A stretch of 64,000 nt of DNA from an uncultured Candidatus Saccharibacteria bacterium (GTDB taxonomy: Bacteria; Patescibacteriota; Saccharimonadia; Saccharimonadales; Saccharimonadaceae). The translations under genes were made by a program, and so were the position numbers. The DNA is taken from contig CALCYQ010000001.1 in the NCBI GenBank assembly GCA_937906385.1, positions 1-64,000 of the forward strand, in the 5' to 3' direction. Positions 61,402 to 64,000 of the stretch are shown one piece after another; the first letter of the stretch is position 1, and every line of letters starts with the position of its first letter. The notes below the pieces were generated by a model that had not been told where the DNA came from, did not search any database, and saw only the letters and a program-made list of their open reading frames with translations.

Positions 61402-62122
61402 TTTTGAATCCGTGTTTACGAATATCTTCGAGCATCCCTACGTCGCCAACGCACGATACTTCGCCATCGCGTAGTACATATACTCGGTCAACGTTCAATG
61501 AAGATAAAATCCGCATATTGTGCGTCACGATAATTAAGCTACAATTGGTTTCTTTTTGATATTCGTGAATTACACTTGAAGCAAGTCGCGCCGCGTCAAT
61601 GTCGAGGCCGGAATCTATTTCGTCTAAAATTACCAATTTCGGTCTTAGTATCAGCATCTGCAATATCTCGAGTTTCTTTTTTTCGCCGCCTGAAAAATCC
61701 ACATTTAACTCGCGTTCGCCAGCAAAAGGATTTAATTTTAGTTTTTCCAGATTTTGCGATAGCTCAAGCTTAAAATCGCGCAAACGTTTTTTGATTCCGC
61801 GCGCCTCCAGCGCCGAGCGCAACATCTCAGAAACGGGCAGACCAGGAATCGCAACTGGATCTTGGTAGCTCAAAAAGATCCCCATTTTCGCCCGTTCTTC
61901 GCAAGGTTCTTTCAAAATGTCTTTCTCACCAAAACAGATTCTTCCGGAATATAGATAATCGGAAACGCCCATCAAAGCGCGCGCTAAGGTTGATTTTCCG
62001 GCACCATTTTGGCCGACCACAACTACGGTTTCGCCTTTATCGACGCGTAAATCAATTCCGTGCAAAAGTTCTTTTGACTCTGTCGACGCATGCAGGTTTT
62101 TTACTATCAATAGTTTAGACAT
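61394..62122 (-). CDS. sufC: Fe-S assembly ATPase SufC
   Basis: ABC-type ATPase of the SufBC2D complex. 242 residues: Walker A G-Q-N-G-A-G-K-S-T, signature F-S-G-G-E-K-K-K, Walker B L-V-I-L-D-E-I-D-S-G-L-D (E-I-D-S-G-L-D is the SufC hallmark) and H-loop V-T-H-N. GGAGGATT site before the ATG and a TAAAAT box further upstream, so this operon has a leader. First gene of sufCBDSU. Confidence 0.96.
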   Translation of the reverse strand: MSKLLIVKNLHASTESKELLHGIDLRVDKGETVVVVGQNGAGKSTLARALMGVSDYLYSGRICFGEKDILKEPCEERAKMGIFLSYQDPVAIPGLPVSEMLRSALEARGIKKRLRDFKLELSQNLEKLKLNPFAGERELNVDFSGGEKKKLEILQMLILRPKLVILDEIDSGLDIDAARLASSVIHEYQKETNCSLIIVTHNMRILSSLNVDRVYVLRDGEVSCVGDVGMLEDIRKHGFKNA

Positions 62123-62196
62123 AATCCTCCAAGATTCCCCACCACTAGTTCTATTTTACCTCATCTTAATCTGCTAGAATAGGTGTAGGGTAGGGC

Positions 62197-63162
62197 ATGC
62201 AATTATTTATTAATCTCATATTACTAGTTGTTGGTCTAATCGGGCTCATTAAAGCGTCCGATGTTTTTGTGGACGCCTCTTCGTCGCTCGCCACTAAACT
62301 ACGCATGCCGAAAATGCTGATCGCGCTCACAATTGCCGCCTTCGGCACTTGCGCACCGGAACTTGCGATTTCATTTAATTCTATCGCAGGCAAAAACTAC
62401 GACATGACGCTCGCTAACGTGATTGGCTCCTGTATCGTAAATATTCTCCTGATTGTTGGCGTAGCTACTCTGGTTAAACCAATTCACGTCCACGAACAAA
62501 CCGTCAAAAAAGAGCTGCCTATTTTGCTCCTAATTACCTCTGTCTTTTTTGTTTTACTTAATGACCGCATTTTCCGCAATCAAGAAAATGGGCTCTCGCG
62601 CATCGATGCGATTATTTTGCTAGATTTATTCTTAGTTTTTGTGGGCTATATTATTGCCGTCGTTCATCGTCATCGTACCAAAAAGCATCGTGGCCGCCCG
62701 CCAAAAGCTAAATATCCACTCTGGAAGTCACTTTTATACATCGTCATTACATTGGTAGTGATTATTATTGCTAGCGATGTGGTGGTTGATAGCGCTTCGG
62801 CGCTAGCGCTCGAGATGGGTATTAGTCAAAAGATTATCACGATGACGGCTATCGTGATTGGCACGTCACTTCCAGAGCTCACGATGACCGTTGGCGCCTC
62901 GCGCAAGGGCGAGTTCGATATGGCAGTGGGGAATATTATTGGCACTAATATCTTTAATATTTGTATTGTGCTTGGTTTACCAACGCTCATTTACGGCGGC
63001 TTTACGTCGGCGGCCTTCAATATTATTGATACGCTCGTGGTACTAATTGCGGCGCTTGCTTTCTTCTTTTTCGGCCGCACCAATAAAAAACTAACTCGCC
63101 TAGAAGGCTTTATGATGGTTGCAATATTTGCAGCCTATTATGCCTATTTATTCATTGTCTAA
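62197..63162 (+). CDS. Calcium/cation antiporter, CaCA (YrbG) family
   Basis: 321 residues, ten predicted spans in two inverted halves. The alpha repeats A-F-G-T-C-A-P-E-L-A-I-S and I-G-T-S-L-P-E-L-T-M-T carry the ion-binding Glu. A basic cytosolic loop (R-H-R-T-K-K-H-R-G-R) separates the halves. Na+(or H+)/Ca2+ exchange is the family function. TAGAAT lies at 62175-62180; the ATG is 16 nt further. Confidence 0.9.
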   Translation: MQLFINLILLVVGLIGLIKASDVFVDASSSLATKLRMPKMLIALTIAAFGTCAPELAISFNSIAGKNYDMTLANVIGSCIVNILLIVGVATLVKPIHVHEQTVKKELPILLLITSVFFVLLNDRIFRNQENGLSRIDAIILLDLFLVFVGYIIAVVHRHRTKKHRGRPPKAKYPLWKSLLYIVITLVVIIIASDVVVDSASALALEMGISQKIITMTAIVIGTSLPELTMTVGASRKGEFDMAVGNIIGTNIFNICIVLGLPTLIYGGFTSAAFNIIDTLVVLIAALAFFFFGRTNKKLTRLEGFMMVAIFAAYYAYLFIV

Positions 63163-63175
63163 AAAGCCAAAAAAA

Positions 63176-63250
63176 TGGCTCCCCCGGTCAGACTCGAACT
63201 GACAACCTCGAAGTTAACAGCTTCTTGCTCCACCATTGAGCTACAGGGGA
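63176..63250 (-). tRNA. tRNA-Asn (GTT)
   Basis: Minus-strand cloverleaf: acceptor TCCCCTG pairs with CGGGGGA, D-arm TAGCTCAATGGTGGAGCA, anticodon loop CTGTTAA with anticodon GTT, T-loop GTTCGAGTC, discriminator G and an encoded CCA (63178-63176). A weak hairpin that reuses the 3' end (AGCCA with TGGCT, then T-run at 63164-63161) may terminate it. Confidence 0.95.
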
Positions 63251-63295
63251 AGGTAATTAAAATTGTATCAGATGTTACACGAAACGTCAATATAG

Positions 63296-64000
63296 CTAGA
63301 AACGGAAATAGATGAACGGATTATATTGGCTAGAGACAAGACATATAACTACACCCGCAAATAGGCCTAAGTAAATCAAATATTTAATTGGTATAAATGC
63401 CATATATTTATTTTGGATTTTTTGAAAACCAGTCCTTATCCATGGAGTTATGAATAGTAAGCCAATCAACACGTACGGCAATGATGCGATTAGATTATAG
63501 TCATGATAGAAAATTTGCGACAAACGATAATTTCCACTGAGGCCAAACATTCCAGCAAACGTTGGCCCGAGCACCTCAAAGTTTTCAACACGAAATAGCA
63601 CCCAGCCGATTATTACAACGAACATTGTTAAGATATAGCGCATCCACTTCGGAATTCTCTCTAGTACCTTCGCTAAGATAGTCTGTTCTGATAAAAGTAG
63701 AACGCCATAATATAATCCCCAAATTACAAAGTTCCAATTTGCGCCGTGCCATAGACCAGTTAATGTCCATACGATCAAAATATTTCGCACCCATTTAATT
63801 TTAGAGACCCGATTACCGCCGAGCGGAATGTAGATGTAGTCGCGGAACCATTTTGAAAGAGAGATATGCCATCGTCGCCAAAAATCTTTCACGCTAGTTG
63901 CAACATATGGATAGTTAAAGTTTTCGATGAATTTAAAACCGAACATCTTGCCCAGCCCAATCGCCATATCGCTATATCCGGAAAAATCGAAGTATATTTG
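63296..64000 (-). CDS. MBOAT family O-acyltransferase, 5' end outside window
   Basis: Membrane-bound O-acyltransferase of the AlgI/DltB/PatA type, transferring acetyl or other acyl groups to extracytoplasmic polysaccharide. The reading frame stays open to the window edge and includes Y-F-D-F-S-G-Y-S-D-M-A-I-G before the first internal ATG (63967), a canonical MBOAT block. Next come F-W-R-R-W-H-I-S-L-S, Y-I-P-L-G-G and the catalytic His in G-L-W-H-G-A-N-W. 234 residues visible, with about six spans; the N-terminal part is missing. Confidence 0.92.
   Translation of the reverse strand, partial: QIYFDFSGYSDMAIGLGKMFGFKFIENFNYPYVATSVKDFWRRWHISLSKWFRDYIYIPLGGNRVSKIKWVRNILIVWTLTGLWHGANWNFVIWGLYYGVLLLSEQTILAKVLERIPKWMRYILTMFVVIIGWVLFRVENFEVLGPTFAGMFGLSGNYRLSQIFYHDYNLIASLPYVLIGLLFITPWIRTGFQKIQNKYMAFIPIKYLIYLGLFAGVVICLVSSQYNPFIYFRF

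Noticed and set aside
1..64000. Insertion sequence, prophage or integron
   Set aside because: No transposase, integrase, capsid or terminase gene is seen; the phage-tail-type lysozyme domain occurs in a secreted T4SS-linked protein without other phage genes.
1..64000. Alternative genetic code (UGA as Gly)
   Set aside because: Genes end at TGA with the next gene starting by ATGA overlap (for example at 10359-10362), and conserved proteins contain no internal TGA.

Overview
The window reads as a compact, small-genome bacterium with few non-coding gaps and many 1-14 bp gene overlaps. The likely group is Candidatus Saccharibacteria (TM7), the episymbiotic branch of the Patescibacteria/CPR. This is inferred from the PrgI/VirB4-type secretion locus beside dnaA, the large secreted wall hydrolases, the LCP/MucBP surface proteins and the lack of biosynthetic genes. 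TGA is used as an ordinary stop (for example at 10360-10362), so the UGA=Gly code of Gracilibacteria/Absconditabacteria does not apply. No 16S rRNA gene is present, so the taxonomy is an inference.

Layout. 245-13492 is a plus-strand type IV secretion-like locus: VirB6-like membrane protein, PrgI, a VirB4 N-terminal-like protein, VirB4 ATPase, a giant membrane protein with an embedded CHAP domain, a secreted four-domain cell-wall hydrolase and a PEGA-like membrane protein. 13489-19543 is the chromosomal origin neighbourhood: recF, dnaN and dnaA on minus, rpmH, rnpA, yidC and khpB/jag on plus. DnaA-box-like repeats flank dnaA and a DnaA-trio-like run lies between dnaA and dnaN. 19906-28692 is a surface polysaccharide cluster: LCP ligase, four glycosyltransferases, galE, a Wzz-like protein and an EpsG-like polymerase. 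28723-37135 holds secreted or surface proteins: a ricin-lectin/lysozyme-like protein, a small membrane-anchored protein, a CHAP-less paralogue of the giant secretion-locus protein, and two lipoproteins with duplicated leaders. 37324-46566 is mixed housekeeping: dus, alpha/beta hydrolase, two glycosyltransferases, Fic, smpB, aspS, two small exported/membrane proteins and a MurC-like ligase. 46647-51632 is a 1661-residue repeat adhesin. 51654-57948 carries small unknowns, a LexA-type DNA-binding protein, a polyprenyl-phosphate sugar transferase, a GtrB-like glycosyltransferase, an HD hydrolase and a cation efflux protein. 57945-62122 is a minus-strand SUF operon (sufC-B-D-S-U). The window ends with a Ca2+/cation antiporter, tRNA-Asn and a truncated MBOAT acyltransferase.

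How it fits together. The secretion ATPase, wall hydrolases, lectin and MucBP adhesin form a plausible kit for attaching to and breaching the wall of a Gram-positive host cell, while the polysaccharide genes decorate the cell's own surface. Transcription signals are unusual. Most first genes of transcription units have a TATAAT-like -10 box about 6-10 nt before the ATG and no Shine-Dalgarno, which implies leaderless mRNAs. Downstream genes have GGAG-type ribosome binding sites or ATGA/TAATG overlaps.
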